In this document: one piece after another, positions 24,908 through 34,208 of the stretch
How the letters are laid out: the number at the start of each line of letters is the position of its first letter
How positions within the stretch are numbered: the stretch's first letter is position 1
DNA from: an uncultured Bacteroidales bacterium
GTDB taxonomy: Bacteria; Bacteroidota; Bacteroidia; Bacteroidales; Bacteroidaceae
Assembly (NCBI GenBank): GCA_902779165.1
Contig: CACZAN010000007.1
Coordinates: 1 to 64,000, forward strand
Length of the DNA stretch: 64,000 nt
Direction: 5' to 3'
Program-made: the position numbers and the translations under genes
The notes under the pieces: generated by a model
What the model saw: only the letters and a program-made list of their open reading frames with translations
Database searches by the model: none
Told to the model about the DNA's origin: nothing

Positions 24908-26266
24908 TCAGATGTTGGGGATGCTCATGCCCAAGGTCTTGCGATACAAATCGAGGGCATAGACATCCGTCATTCCTGAGATGTAGTCGAGCACTGCCAT
25001 CAGGCGGTCGAAGAGTCGTGGCGCACGAATCTGGTACTGACGCGAGACGCGGTTCAGCAACAGTTGGGAATAGGTCCGCGTAGGATGCATCACGGCATCG
25101 ACCATCAAGTGCAGGAGCTCTGTGATGACCCTGAAACCGGCTAACTCTATATCTACCACCTCCTTGGAGTGGTAGATGTGTCCGTAGCTCATCTTCACAC
25201 AGGCTTCGTAGGCTTTCAGGGGAACATCGGAGAGATGCTTGATGAGTGTTCCCTCGAAGGTGCCGTTCAGGATTTCTTCCTCATGGTCTACGAAGATACG
25301 GGCGCATTCCCCTTCCAGCAGGTTGATGATGCAGGATCGGAGATATACAATCTGTTCGTTCACGTCGTACACATCCAGACGGTCGAGGTAGTTCTCTATT
25401 TCGCGGCGACGTTCATCTGTGAAATAAGCCAGAAGCAGGTCCTTCGTATCGGAGGTGGAGAGTATCTTCAGCTTATGTGCATCCTCGATGTCCATGATTT
25501 CATAGCAGATGTCATCTGCCGCCTCAACGAGATAGACGAGCGGAAAGCGGGCGTAGCGCAACGTGCCTTCAGGGCTGGGCAGGCGGGTAATGCCCAATTC
25601 ATCGGCAATTCTCAGGTAATCCTCGCGTTCGGAAGAAAAGAATCCGAACTTCTGATGACTGCCGGCGAGGTTGCTGGAGAAAGGATATTTCACGATGCTG
25701 GCCAGCGTGCTGTAGGTCATCACGAAACCGCCTTTGCGACGGCCGTCGAAGTGGTGCGTCAGCAAGCGGAAGGCGTTGGCGTTGCCCTCGAAGTGCGTGA
25801 GGTCGTTCCATTGTTCAGGGGTGAGGCAGTCGCCCGTAGTCTCGTCCACATAGTCGCGCAGCCAACTGCCCTTGCCTTCGCTGAAATAGGTGGCGATAGC
25901 GCGCTCACCCGAGTGGCCGAAGGGCGGATTGCCGAGGTCGTGGGCCAGACAGGCAGCACTGACGATGTTGCCCAGTTCCGTGAAATGTGTCTCGCGCAGT
26001 TCCGGATGCCGTTCTAAAAGCAGTCGCGACACGTCGTTGCCCAGCGAACGTCCCACACTGGAAACCTCCAGGCTGTGGGTCAGACGGTTGTGAACGAAGA
26101 TACTTCCCGGAAGAGGAAAAACCTGCGTCTTGTTCTGCAGCCGGCGGAAAGGGGCCGAGAAGATAAGGCGGTCGTAGTCGCGCTGGAATTCCGTACGGTC
26201 GTCGCGCTGCTGTCCTCTGCTTTCCAGTCCCAGGCGCTTGCTGCTCAAAAGTTGTGTCCAATACAT
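24908..26266 (-). CDS. dgt: Deoxyguanosinetriphosphate triphosphohydrolase-like HD protein
   Basis: 452 residues, cytoplasmic. HD-superfamily metal motifs are visible: HNRLTHSLEVSSVGRSLG, the central AHDLGNPPFGHSGE, and EAADDICYEIMDIEDAHK. The N-terminus carries RTEFQRDYDRLIFSAPFRRLQNKTQVFPL, which is typical of the dGTPase family. The enzyme cleaves dNTPs (classically dGTP) to nucleoside and triphosphate and so acts on nucleotide pools. It is a stand-alone gene. dut lies divergently upstream with its own promoter, which puts two dNTP-pool enzymes side by side. A TACCTTTG box is at 26318-26325. Confidence 0.92.
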   Translation of the reverse strand: MYWTQLLSSKRLGLESRGQQRDDRTEFQRDYDRLIFSAPFRRLQNKTQVFPLPGSIFVHNRLTHSLEVSSVGRSLGNDVSRLLLERHPELRETHFTELGNIVSAACLAHDLGNPPFGHSGERAIATYFSEGKGSWLRDYVDETTGDCLTPEQWNDLTHFEGNANAFRLLTHHFDGRRKGGFVMTYSTLASIVKYPFSSNLAGSHQKFGFFSSEREDYLRIADELGITRLPSPEGTLRYARFPLVYLVEAADDICYEIMDIEDAHKLKILSTSDTKDLLLAYFTDERRREIENYLDRLDVYDVNEQIVYLRSCIINLLEGECARIFVDHEEEILNGTFEGTLIKHLSDVPLKAYEACVKMSYGHIYHSKEVVDIELAGFRVITELLHLMVDAVMHPTRTYSQLLLNRVSRQYQIRAPRLFDRLMAVLDYISGMTDVYALDLYRKTLGMSIPNI

Positions 26267-26317
26267 ATATTATATAATGTGTGGGGATTAGAGGCGTATT
26301 TAATGCCTAATTGGGTG

Positions 26318-26325
26318 CAAAGGTA
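26318..26325 (-). promoter_or_regulatory. -7 box (TACCTTTG) for dgt
   Basis: CAAAGGTA on the plus strand, 52 bases upstream of the dgt start. Confidence 0.65.
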
Positions 26326-26453
26326 CATAAAAGTTTCATGTTTCGTTCTGTAAAAGCGTACTTTTCGGCTTTCCATATTATAAATAAGGTAAAAAAAGGC
26401 GTTTCTGTCGCAAAAACTTTCGGCTTTAAACTTTAAACCTTAAACTTTTTATG

Positions 26454-26461
26454 TACTTTTG
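26454..26461 (+). promoter_or_regulatory. -7 box (TACTTTTG) for dut
   Basis: TACTTTTG ends 22 bases before the dut ATG at 26484. Confidence 0.65.
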
Positions 26462-26483
26462 CGCCCAAAATAAGGAATAAGAC

Positions 26484-26918
26484 ATGCAAGTACCCGTTAT
26501 CAACCGTTCCCACCACGCCCTGCCGGCTTATGCCACGGCGCTCTCGGCTGGGTTAGATCTTCGTGCAAACATCGATGCTCCCATCGTTCTCGAACCTTTG
26601 CAGCGAGCCCTGGTGCCCACAGGACTCTTCATGGCGCTGCCCGCAGGAGTGGAGGCACAGGTGCGGCCCCGTAGTGGTCTTGCCATCAAACATGGAATCA
26701 CCGTCCTGAATTCTCCCGGTACCATCGATGCAGATTACCGTGGTGAGGTGTGTGTCATCCTCGTGAACCTCTCCTCGGAACCCTTCACCATCAATGACGG
26801 CGAACGTATTGCGCAAATGGTAGTGGCCCGCCACGAGCAGGTAGAATGGCTGCCGACCGAGACATTGGAAGAAACAGAACGCGGTGCCGGTGGATTCGGG
26901 CATAGTGGAAAGAGTTGA
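26484..26918 (+). CDS. dut: dUTP diphosphatase (trimeric dUTPase)
   Basis: 144 residues, the usual length. All five dUTPase motifs are visible: AGLDLRA (1), [12 protein letters not shown] (2), [13 protein letters not shown] with the catalytic Asp (3), GERIAQMVV (4) and [10 protein letters not shown] (5). It hydrolyses dUTP to dUMP and PPi, which keeps uracil out of DNA and feeds thymidylate synthesis. It is the first gene of a cluster also found together in other Bacteroidales (dut, TPR lipoprotein, DUF4292 lipoprotein, EnvC-like). The gap to the next gene holds a short dispersed repeat. Confidence 0.96.
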   Translation: MQVPVINRSHHALPAYATALSAGLDLRANIDAPIVLEPLQRALVPTGLFMALPAGVEAQVRPRSGLAIKHGITVLNSPGTIDADYRGEVCVILVNLSSEPFTINDGERIAQMVVARHEQVEWLPTETLEETERGAGGFGHSGKS

Positions 26919-26926
26919 AACATTGA

Positions 26927-26978
26927 GATTTCGAAATATCGAAATGTCGAGATGACGAAATAACGAAAGTCGAAATGA
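26927..26978. repeat. CGAAAT-type dispersed repeat
   Basis: Runs of CGAAATATCGAAATGTCGAGATGACGAA lie between dut and the TPR gene. The reverse complement motif ATTTCGTCATCTCG occurs at 34166-34192 before exuT. Confidence 0.6.
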
Positions 26979-26989
26979 CGTAAAGCAAA

Positions 26990-28813
26990 TTGGGTAAAAA
27001 ACGATTCATAGGAATATGCTTGGCGGCAATACTGCTGGCGTCCTGCGGTGCTTCGAAGAAAGCGGCGGGGGACGATGCGTATGTGCCTCAATCTCCTGCT
27101 CTCGACTGCTCGCAACCGCCCCGCTATACCCATCTCTCTGTCTCTGACCGCGCCCGACTGGATTACATCTATCAGGAAGCTGGCCGACAGAAGCTGGCAG
27201 AGAACCATACTGCTGCCTTTGACCTCCTCTGCCATGCACAGCAGATTTGTCCCGATGCGCCCGAGGTGCTTTATGACCTCGCTCTCTATCGTCTGTTGTT
27301 GCGTCAGGATTCGTTGGCGGAACTGCTGTTGGAGCGCGCTGCCTACCTCGATCCCCTGAATACTTATTATAAAGAAGCACTCGCATCGTTCTACCTGCAG
27401 CGTCGTAATACAGAGAAAGCCCTGCCACAACTTGAGACTCTGGCGGCACTGCAATCCAAGCGAACAGATGTCCTCTCGCAACTCGTCAATATCTATTCCA
27501 GTCTCGATCGTCCTGCAGACGCTATCCGCACCCTCGACCGCATCGAGGTCCTGGAAGGAAAGATGGCATCGGTCAGCTATCGCAAGTTCCAACTCTATAA
27601 GTCTATGGAAAAAGAGGAAGAGGCCTTCGCCGAGCTGGAATCACTCTGCAAAGAGTTTCCCCATGAGATGAGTTACCGTCTGGCTATTGGTGATCAGCTT
27701 TTGAAGGCAGGGCGCATCGAAGAGGCAGAGCGCGTCTATGACGAGGTGCGCAGGTTGGAACCTGATAACCTCGGACTGCAACTCTCCATGCTCGAACTCT
27801 ATCGCGAGACGGAGCAGGATTCCCTTTACCGAACCACGCGCGACTCGCTGCTCTTTGCCCCAAAGACCGAGTCCGAAGCACGTGTGGCGTTGATGCGCGA
27901 TGTCATAGCCTCTGAGCAAAATGCCGATTCCATCGGCCCCCAGCGCATCAGATCTTATTTCCGGCGCCTGGACGATTCCTTCCCTCAGGACCTCTCGCTG
28001 TTGCAGCTGCAGGCCGCCTACCTCGCCACCTATGACTCCTCCAATGATTCGGCTTTCGTGGCAGTGATGGATCGAGTGCATGAATTGGAACCTGCCAACA
28101 CCCAGGCCATGTACTACCTGGTGCAGTACTACGCCGAACATCAGGATTTTATCCGTCTGGAGAATATCTGCCGTCGGGCCGTGCTGACTCACCCCGACGA
28201 GCTACTGTGCCACTATTTCCTGGGCGTAGCCCTCTACCAGCAGGATAAGAAGCGCGAAGCACTGGCTGCCTTCCGTGCGGGTATCGTGCAAAAGACAGAG
28301 GACAGTCGGCCGGCAATGGTGTCTGATCTCTACAGTATCATGGGCGATATTCTCCATGAAATGGGGGCAAATGAAGAAGCCTACGAGGCTTATGACTCCT
28401 GCCTCGTCTATCAGGACGACAATATTCAGTGCCTGAATAACTACGCCTACTACCTCTCGTTGGAGGAAAGAAATCTGGACCGCGCTGAGGAGATGAGCTA
28501 CCGCACTATCCGGCTGCAACCCGATAACAAGACTTATCTCGACACTTATGCCTGGATTCTCTTCATGAAAGAACGCTTCAGTGAGGCACAGATATATATA
28601 GATCGCGTGTGTCCGCCTGATACCGCAGACTCGGTGCTGCTCAATGATGAAGGTATCTCGGGAGTGGTGTTCGAACATGCAGGTGATATCGCAGCCTGCA
28701 ACGGCCTCATGGAACAGGCGGTGCGCTTTTGGATACTGGCGCAGCAAGCTGGAGGCAATGGACTTACCGCCCTGCTCCCCAAGAAAATAAAACTCAGAAA
28801 ATACCTCCGATAA
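26990..28813 (+). CDS. TPR lipoprotein of the dut/DUF4292/EnvC cluster
   Basis: 607 residues. Translation must begin at TTG 26990, because the nearest upstream ATG (26975) runs into a stop after two codons. The product then has a complete lipoprotein signal (MGKKRFIGICLAAILLASCGASKK). The rest is about 12 TPR-like helical pairs (LDYIYQEAGRQKLAENHTAAFDLLCHAQQICPDAPEVLYDLALY; LNNYAYYLSLEERNLDRAEEMSYRTIRLQPDN). It is probably a periplasmic scaffold at the outer membrane. It is co-transcribed with a DUF4292 lipoprotein two bases downstream and an EnvC-like protein after that, so a role in envelope or cell-wall assembly is likely but unproven. Confidence 0.85.
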   Translation: MGKKRFIGICLAAILLASCGASKKAAGDDAYVPQSPALDCSQPPRYTHLSVSDRARLDYIYQEAGRQKLAENHTAAFDLLCHAQQICPDAPEVLYDLALYRLLLRQDSLAELLLERAAYLDPLNTYYKEALASFYLQRRNTEKALPQLETLAALQSKRTDVLSQLVNIYSSLDRPADAIRTLDRIEVLEGKMASVSYRKFQLYKSMEKEEEAFAELESLCKEFPHEMSYRLAIGDQLLKAGRIEEAERVYDEVRRLEPDNLGLQLSMLELYRETEQDSLYRTTRDSLLFAPKTESEARVALMRDVIASEQNADSIGPQRIRSYFRRLDDSFPQDLSLLQLQAAYLATYDSSNDSAFVAVMDRVHELEPANTQAMYYLVQYYAEHQDFIRLENICRRAVLTHPDELLCHYFLGVALYQQDKKREALAAFRAGIVQKTEDSRPAMVSDLYSIMGDILHEMGANEEAYEAYDSCLVYQDDNIQCLNNYAYYLSLEERNLDRAEEMSYRTIRLQPDNKTYLDTYAWILFMKERFSEAQIYIDRVCPPDTADSVLLNDEGISGVVFEHAGDIAACNGLMEQAVRFWILAQQAGGNGLTALLPKKIKLRKYLR

Positions 28814-28815
28814 CT

Positions 28816-29772
28816 ATGAAGAAGGATATTTACAGGATGAAAAAGAAAGCCCTTTGCCAATGGGCGCTCATACTGCTGATGGCTCCAGCCTTGTTGCTGG
28901 TGGGTTGCCGTTCCAGTAAGCGGGCGGTGCAGGAAGGCAGTTCTGCCACGGCGCCTGCTACCGACGCCACTACAGGTGCCTCACCCTCTGCCGTCACTGT
29001 TCAACCCGCTACGGGCGAAGACTCAGGAAAAGCCAAGAAGGGTAAGAAGGGCAACTCGGTGGTTGCCCGCATCAATGCAAACCGCCAGACGGCTCGCGGC
29101 ATTCGGGGTAAGATGAACCTCACCCTGCGTACTGGCAGCAGTCCCCTGTCGGCATCCGGCACCATCAAGATGAAACGCGATGAAATCATTCAAATCTCCA
29201 TCACTGCACTCGGATTGCTGGAACTCGGACGCATGGAGCTGACGCCCGAGTACCTGTTTATTCAGGACCGCTACCATAAACGCTATATCAAGGCGAACTG
29301 GAATGACATTCCCTCGCTGCAAAGTGCGGGCATCGATTTCACAGCCCTGCAGGCGTTCTTCTGGAACGAACTGTATGTGCCGGGAAGCCGTGCGCTGCCT
29401 ACGGACGATGACTACGAGCATAAGAGCGTATCGCCCAAGATTTGTCTGCAGCCCAAGTTAGGACAACAGGTGATGGAAGCCCTCTTCTATACTAACGATG
29501 ACAAGGAACTGGTGCAGCAGACCTCTCTTGTTGCCCGCAACGGTAAGATGCGTTTCGACGGACTTTGCCGCAGCTGGACGAGACTCGACGGAAAGCAGTT
29601 CCCTGCTGATATGTATATGGCGTTCTCTGTAGGAGACAAAGGCTACACTCTCGAGCTTGCTTTTACCCGACTGCAAGTTGATGAGGCTATGGGCGATATT
29701 GCGACTTCGCTTTCTGATGGAAAGTACACACGTGTTGAACTCGGCGAGATCCTTAAAGGATTACATCTTTAA
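28816..29772 (+). CDS. DUF4292 family lipoprotein
   Basis: 318 residues from the ATG at 28816, two bases after the TPR gene stop (an internal Met at 28837 is also possible). The signal ends in LLLVGC, so it is lipid-anchored. A low-complexity A/T/S/G-rich linker (about 35-75) follows. The main domain, with INANRQTARGIRGKMNLTLRTGSSPLSASGTIKMKRDEIIQISI, has the outline of DUF4292 and recalls LolA/LolB-like half-barrels that bind lipids. It sits between a TPR lipoprotein and an EnvC-like protein. Transport or chaperoning of an envelope lipid or protein is plausible. No catalytic residue is evident. Confidence 0.82.
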   Translation: MKKDIYRMKKKALCQWALILLMAPALLLVGCRSSKRAVQEGSSATAPATDATTGASPSAVTVQPATGEDSGKAKKGKKGNSVVARINANRQTARGIRGKMNLTLRTGSSPLSASGTIKMKRDEIIQISITALGLLELGRMELTPEYLFIQDRYHKRYIKANWNDIPSLQSAGIDFTALQAFFWNELYVPGSRALPTDDDYEHKSVSPKICLQPKLGQQVMEALFYTNDDKELVQQTSLVARNGKMRFDGLCRSWTRLDGKQFPADMYMAFSVGDKGYTLELAFTRLQVDEAMGDIATSLSDGKYTRVELGEILKGLHL

Positions 29773-29790
29773 CACCTTTATATATAGCCG

Positions 29791-31083
29791 ATGAAATCGA
29801 CGATTCTTGTATCTCTCCTTCTGCTGGCTACCAGTGCTACAGCACAAACCAAGCAAATACGTGACCTTCGGAACCAGAAGGCACAGTTGGAACGTGGCAT
29901 CAAGCAATCTCAGACGCAGCTGGAACGGACCCGCCATCAGGCAGACAAAAAGGAGAAAACAGCCGATTTTATTGAAGATCAATTGAAGATACGACTGGAC
30001 TATATTGGGCAGTTGGAAACTGAAATCGACAGCCTCAATAAGGAGGTCGAACGCTTGGAACAGGAGTTAGGAGAACTGGAAATACAGGTGAACGCCCGAA
30101 AGAATAAATATATCACCAGTCTGCGTCAGGCTCGAAGCTCCCTCGCTCTGCATAATCCTCTCTTGTTCATTTTCTCCGCTGAATCCTTTCCCCAGATACA
30201 TCGTCGTATGCGCTACGCCCGAGAGTTCGCTGCGCTTCAGAAGACCTTGGGCATTCAGCTGATGGAAAAACAGAACAGCGCCCGCGATAAGCAGAATGAA
30301 TTGCTCGAGACGAAGCAGAAGGTGAGCGGACTCGTGCAGGAGGTTATCCGTCAGCGCCGACATCTGGCGGCTGAACATTCTGTGGTGCAGGCGAACGTAG
30401 CGCAACTGCATAAGAAGCAGAAAGAGATCGAGAGGCAAGTGGCTGAGCAGCAGAAACAGCTGAATACGTTGACCAAGAAAATCGATGAATTGGTAGCTTA
30501 TGAATTGGAGCAGGCACGTAAACGTGCTGAGGCTGAAGCTCGTCGAAAGCGTGAGGCTGAGCTTGCAAAAGCGAAGAAAAATGGCAAAGGCTCGTCTGGC
30601 AAGGGCGGTGCTAAGGGCACTACCTCTGGCAAAGCTGTTGCTCACTCAAAATGGCTGACTGCCGAAGATCAGAAACTCAATGGTAACCTTGAGCAGAACA
30701 AGGGTCGCCTGCCCGTTCCCATCACAGGACCCTATCGTATCGCCCGCCGTTTTGGGTTGACACAGGTGACGGCAGGTGTGGTTCTTGATAATAAGGGAAC
30801 TAACTATTTGGGACAGACTGGTGCTCGTGCCCGTGCCATCTTTGACGGTGAGGTCTCTGCCGTCTTCCAACTTGGTAATATGAAGAACGTCCTTGTGCGC
30901 CACGGTTCCTACATCTCGGTTTATTGTAATCTCTCATCGACGATTGTCCAGCGAGGACAAAAGGTGAAAGCCCGGGATATCTTGGGCACGGTAGCTGACG
31001 ACGGTCAGGGCAACTATGTTCTTCACTTCCAATTGCGCAAGGAGACTGCCAAACTCAACCCTGAAGCCTGGATTGGCCGATAG
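29791..31083 (+). CDS. EnvC-like murein hydrolase activator (degenerate M23 domain)
   Basis: 430 residues. A signal peptide (MKSTILVSLLLLATSATA) is followed by a long coiled coil (about 22-250, with KNRKAQLERGIKQSQTQLERTRHQ-type heptads) and a Lys/Gly-rich linker. The LytM/M23 domain occupies about 305-430. The zinc motifs of active M23 peptidases are altered: the HxxxD site reads GVVLDNKG, HG.GY..YYAHL reads HGSYISVYCNLS, and only the final LHFQLR is kept. As in E. coli EnvC, this points to an activator of amidases rather than an enzyme. Such proteins act at the division septum. It is the last gene of the dut-led cluster. Confidence 0.9.
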   Translation: MKSTILVSLLLLATSATAQTKQIRDLRNQKAQLERGIKQSQTQLERTRHQADKKEKTADFIEDQLKIRLDYIGQLETEIDSLNKEVERLEQELGELEIQVNARKNKYITSLRQARSSLALHNPLLFIFSAESFPQIHRRMRYAREFAALQKTLGIQLMEKQNSARDKQNELLETKQKVSGLVQEVIRQRRHLAAEHSVVQANVAQLHKKQKEIERQVAEQQKQLNTLTKKIDELVAYELEQARKRAEAEARRKREAELAKAKKNGKGSSGKGGAKGTTSGKAVAHSKWLTAEDQKLNGNLEQNKGRLPVPITGPYRIARRFGLTQVTAGVVLDNKGTNYLGQTGARARAIFDGEVSAVFQLGNMKNVLVRHGSYISVYCNLSSTIVQRGQKVKARDILGTVADDGQGNYVLHFQLRKETAKLNPEAWIGR

Positions 31084-31108
31084 CTGTTGGAATAAACAAG
31101 CAGGTTGA

Positions 31109-31140
31109 GTGACGGGTGCGCTCTTTTTTTGTTAAAAATT
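31109..31140 (-). repeat. Dispersed 3' element, copy C (reverse orientation)
   Basis: The minus strand reads AATTTTTAACAAAAAAAGAGCGCACCCGTCAC, matching copies A and B. It lies 26 bases after the EnvC-like gene. Confidence 0.7.
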
Positions 31141-31213
31141 GAAAAAATATGGGCAAGAGCACCAAAAGATGAGAAAAAACACAGAAAATATCGGTATTGT
31201 GGCGGGAAATCCT

Positions 31214-31221
31214 TATATTTG
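31214..31221 (+). promoter_or_regulatory. -7 box (TATATTTG) for the rubredoxin operon
   Basis: TATATTTG with a leader of about 85 bases. The leader contains a hairpin (CTCTGCC at 31248-31254 and GGCAGAG at 31265-31271). Confidence 0.5.
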
Positions 31222-31311
31222 TCCCCCGAAATGAGCAAATAAGCGCCCTCTGCCACCTGTTGGCGGCAGAGAAGTTCCTAACCTGCAACTCACTTATAAA
31301 CCATTACGATT

Positions 31312-31470
31312 ATGAAAAAGTATGTTTGCGACCCCTGTGGTTACGTTTATGACCCTGAACTTGGCGATCCGGACAACGGCATAGCTCCCGGCACCGCTTT
31401 CGAAGACCTGCCCGATGATTGGGTGTGCCCCATCTGTGGAGTAGGCAAGGAAGATTTCACCGCTGAATGA
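31312..31470 (+). CDS. Rubredoxin
   Basis: 52 residues, no signal. Two Cys pairs that bind one iron are visible: [15 protein letters not shown] (residues 6-20) and [11 protein letters not shown] (39-49). The conserved aromatic and acidic core ([11 protein letters not shown]) is present. It is a small electron carrier for oxygen or peroxide reduction in anaerobes. Its stop overlaps the start of recX (ATGA), which implies translational coupling. A flavodoxin/ferredoxin protein follows recX, so two electron carriers flank a RecA regulator in one transcription unit. Confidence 0.96.
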   Translation: MKKYVCDPCGYVYDPELGDPDNGIAPGTAFEDLPDDWVCPICGVGKEDFTAE

Positions 31471-31910
31471 CCTACGAACAAGCACTCGGCCGCATGGCCG
31501 CCCTCTGTAGCACTGCCGAACACTGCGAGAGCGAGATTCGCGAGAAGCTGCAGCGGGCGGCTTTGACCGAGACTGACATTCAGCGTATCGTAGATTACCT
31601 CTATGATGAGCAGTATATGGACACGGCACGTTATTGTCGTGCATTTGCTCATGACCGCTTACGTTTTGCCCATTGGGGGCGGGTGAAGATCCAGCAGTCA
31701 CTGCGACAGCGTGGCCTGCCGGAAAGTGACATCCGACACGCACTTGACGATCTTCCCTCCGATGAATACAGCCGTGTCCTTGAAGGACTGTTGGAACAGA
31801 AAGCCCGCAGCCTGCATGATGAGGACGACTATACACGTCGAGGCAAACTGATTCGTTTTGCTGCTGGAAGAGGTTTTACGATAGACGAAGTTCTACACGC
31901 TTTAAACTAA
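31467..31910 (+). CDS. recX: RecX family regulatory protein
   Basis: 147 residues, typical for the family. RecX modulates RecA filament growth. The helical repeats are visible in [62 protein letters not shown], followed by [19 protein letters not shown] and the C-terminal [19 protein letters not shown]. It starts inside the rubredoxin stop and ends 12 bases before the next gene. recA is not in the window. Confidence 0.88.
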   Translation: MTYEQALGRMAALCSTAEHCESEIREKLQRAALTETDIQRIVDYLYDEQYMDTARYCRAFAHDRLRFAHWGRVKIQQSLRQRGLPESDIRHALDDLPSDEYSRVLEGLLEQKARSLHDEDDYTRRGKLIRFAAGRGFTIDEVLHALN

Positions 31911-31922
31911 GACCGCACCCTT

Positions 31923-32735
31923 ATGATTTTCTATTTTTCTGGTACAGGCAACACCCGCTGGGCAGCGCAGAAAGTCGCTGAGGCCACAGGTGACCGATTG
32001 TTGTTTATCCCCGACGAGCTGAAGGGCGACTGCTCTTATTCTCTCGTGCCTCATGAGGCCGTTGGGTTCTGTTTCCCCGTTCATGGATGGCAACCTCCTC
32101 ATATCGTGCGAGAGTTCATACGCCGTCTGAAACTCACCTCCTCGTTTCCCCTGAAGGTGCATTTCTGTTACGCTTTGGTCACCTGCGGCGACAGTATCGG
32201 TCGTACCATGAACATCCTAAGCAAAGAACTGGCAACAATCGGGTTAGGGCTCAACAGCCGTTTTTCCCTGATTATGCCGGAGAGTTATGTATGTCTACCT
32301 TTTATGTATACAGATACGCCAGCCCGCGAGCGTGAAAAAATAGAAAAGGCGACAGCGGACTTGGAGCAATATTCTGAACTCATCGTCAAACATACCCGTA
32401 ACGAGCGTCATATCCGCCGCGGACTCACTCCATGGACCTTCTCTCATGTCTTTGGCGCTTACTTCAACGCGAAGATGATAAGTGACAGGAAGTTCACCGT
32501 TGACGCAGACAGCTGCATTCACTGTGGCCGTTGTCAGAAGTCTTGTCCGGTAGGCGATGTCACCCTTGTTGACGGGCTGCCGCAGTGGCATCACGATGGT
32601 TCGTGTACCAATTGTCTGGCCTGTTATCATTACTGTCCTCAGCACGCCATCAATTACGGCATTATTACCCGTAAACGCGGGCAATACTACTTCGGACATG
32701 ACGAACAGTTGAAAGATTCAAATATTGAAAACTAA
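31923..32735 (+). CDS. EFR1-type flavodoxin/4Fe-4S ferredoxin protein
   Basis: 270 residues, cytoplasmic. The N-terminal flavodoxin-like domain starts MIFYFSGTGNTRWAAQKVA, where SGTGNT is the FMN phosphate loop. The C-terminal part has two 4Fe-4S motifs, CIHCGRCQKSCPVGD and CTNCLACYHYCPQHAI. Proteins of this kind are annotated EFR1 family ferrodoxins. Their partners are mostly unknown, but the fold implies electron transfer between a flavin and clusters. It is co-directional with rubredoxin and recX. The stop is 7 bases before uxaC, so hexuronate genes may be read from the same transcript. Confidence 0.9.
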   Translation: MIFYFSGTGNTRWAAQKVAEATGDRLLFIPDELKGDCSYSLVPHEAVGFCFPVHGWQPPHIVREFIRRLKLTSSFPLKVHFCYALVTCGDSIGRTMNILSKELATIGLGLNSRFSLIMPESYVCLPFMYTDTPAREREKIEKATADLEQYSELIVKHTRNERHIRRGLTPWTFSHVFGAYFNAKMISDRKFTVDADSCIHCGRCQKSCPVGDVTLVDGLPQWHHDGSCTNCLACYHYCPQHAINYGIITRKRGQYYFGHDEQLKDSNIEN

Positions 32736-32742
32736 TACATAT

Positions 32743-34152
32743 ATGAAACCATTTATGGATAAGAACTTCCTGTTGCAGACAGAGACCGCTCAGGAACTAT
32801 ATCATCGCCATGCTGCCAAGCAGCCCATTATCGATTACCATTGTCATCTCGACCCCGCCATGGTGGCCGAAAATCACCGCTTCCGCAGCATCACAGAGCT
32901 GTGGCTGGGCGGCGATCATTATAAGTGGCGTGCCATGCGAACCAATGGTGTGCCTGAACGGCTTATCACAGGCGATGCTTCGGACTGGGAGAAGTTCGAG
33001 GCGTGGGCGGCTACGGTGCCTTACTGCCTGCGTAACCCGCTCTATCATTGGACACATCTGGAGCTGAGCACCGCCTTCGGTATCCATGAATGCCTGAATC
33101 CTCAGACGGCACGCAGCATCTATGACCGCTGCAACGACCGCCTGCAGAACGATCCGAATTTCACGGCTCAGGGACTGATGCGGCACTATCATGTTGAAGT
33201 AGTCTGCACGACGGACGACCCCATAGATGATTTGCGATACCATAAAAGCCTCTCGCCCCAATCTGGATTTACCATGTCGCCCGCCTGGCGTCCTGATAAA
33301 GCCATGGCCGTAGAGTCACCGAAGGCTTTTTGTGGCTATGTGGAGAAACTCGGGGCTGCGGCGGACGTCAATATACGCACATTCTCCGATTTCATCGATG
33401 CTTTGCAGCGCCGCCACGACTACTTCCACGAACAGGGAAGTCGCCTTAGTGACCACGGATTGGAGGAATTCTATGCAGAGCCCTACACCGATACCGAAAT
33501 TGATGTCATATTCAATAAGGTGATGGACGGCAATGAACTCGATAACCTGGAGATCCGTAAGTTCAAGAGCGCCATGCTCTACATCTTCGCCGTGCAGGAC
33601 TACGAGGCCGGCTGGGTGCAGCAGTACCACTATGGTGCCATGCGCAACAATAACAGTCGGATGATGGCACAGCTGGGTCCTGATACGGGCTTCGACTCTA
33701 TTGGTCAGTGGCAGACGGCGAGGTCGATGTCGCGCTTCCTCGACTTGTTGGATAGTGAGGAACGTCTCACCAAGACGATACTCTATAACCTTAACCCTGC
33801 TGATAACGAGATGGTAGCCACTATGTTAGGTAATTTCCAAGATGGTAGTGTGGCAGGCAAGATACAGTGGGGCTCCGGCTGGTGGTTCCTCGACCAAAAG
33901 GACGGCATGGAACGTCAGATGAATACCCTCTCGCTGCTGGGGCTCCTCAGCCGCTTCGTGGGTATGCTCACCGACAGCCGCAGTTTCCTCAGCTATCCCC
34001 GTCACGAATACTTCCGCCGCACCCTCTGCAACCTTCTCGGTAACGACATAGAGAATGGTGTCATCCCCTTCACGGGTTATGAGGAACAGCGCGTGCGTCA
34101 GATGGTGGAGGATATTAGCTACAATAATGCAAAACAGTATTTTAGCCTTTGA
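32743..34152 (+). CDS. uxaC: Glucuronate (uronate) isomerase
   Basis: 469 residues from the ATG at 32743, which matches the family length. It isomerises D-glucuronate to D-fructuronate and D-galacturonate to D-tagaturonate. Family motifs include PIIDYHCHLDPAMVAENHRF near the N-terminus (metal-binding His-x-His), LGGDHYKWRAMR, VVCTTDDPIDDL and the late GMLTDSRSFLSYPRHEYFRRTLC. It is the first committed step of the hexuronate cluster together with exuT downstream and uxuA and an SDR on the opposite strand. The upstream in-frame TTG at 32725 was rejected because it overlaps the previous gene. Confidence 0.96.
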   Translation: MKPFMDKNFLLQTETAQELYHRHAAKQPIIDYHCHLDPAMVAENHRFRSITELWLGGDHYKWRAMRTNGVPERLITGDASDWEKFEAWAATVPYCLRNPLYHWTHLELSTAFGIHECLNPQTARSIYDRCNDRLQNDPNFTAQGLMRHYHVEVVCTTDDPIDDLRYHKSLSPQSGFTMSPAWRPDKAMAVESPKAFCGYVEKLGAAADVNIRTFSDFIDALQRRHDYFHEQGSRLSDHGLEEFYAEPYTDTEIDVIFNKVMDGNELDNLEIRKFKSAMLYIFAVQDYEAGWVQQYHYGAMRNNNSRMMAQLGPDTGFDSIGQWQTARSMSRFLDLLDSEERLTKTILYNLNPADNEMVATMLGNFQDGSVAGKIQWGSGWWFLDQKDGMERQMNTLSLLGLLSRFVGMLTDSRSFLSYPRHEYFRRTLCNLLGNDIENGVIPFTGYEEQRVRQMVEDISYNNAKQYFSL

Positions 34153-34208
34153 TTTTGTTGTTCCTACATTTCGTCATCTCGTAATTTCGTAAACATTATT
34201 TTACTAAC

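Noticed and set aside
31248-31271. Riboswitch in the rubredoxin leader
   Set aside because: Only one short hairpin is visible, with no match to a known riboswitch core.
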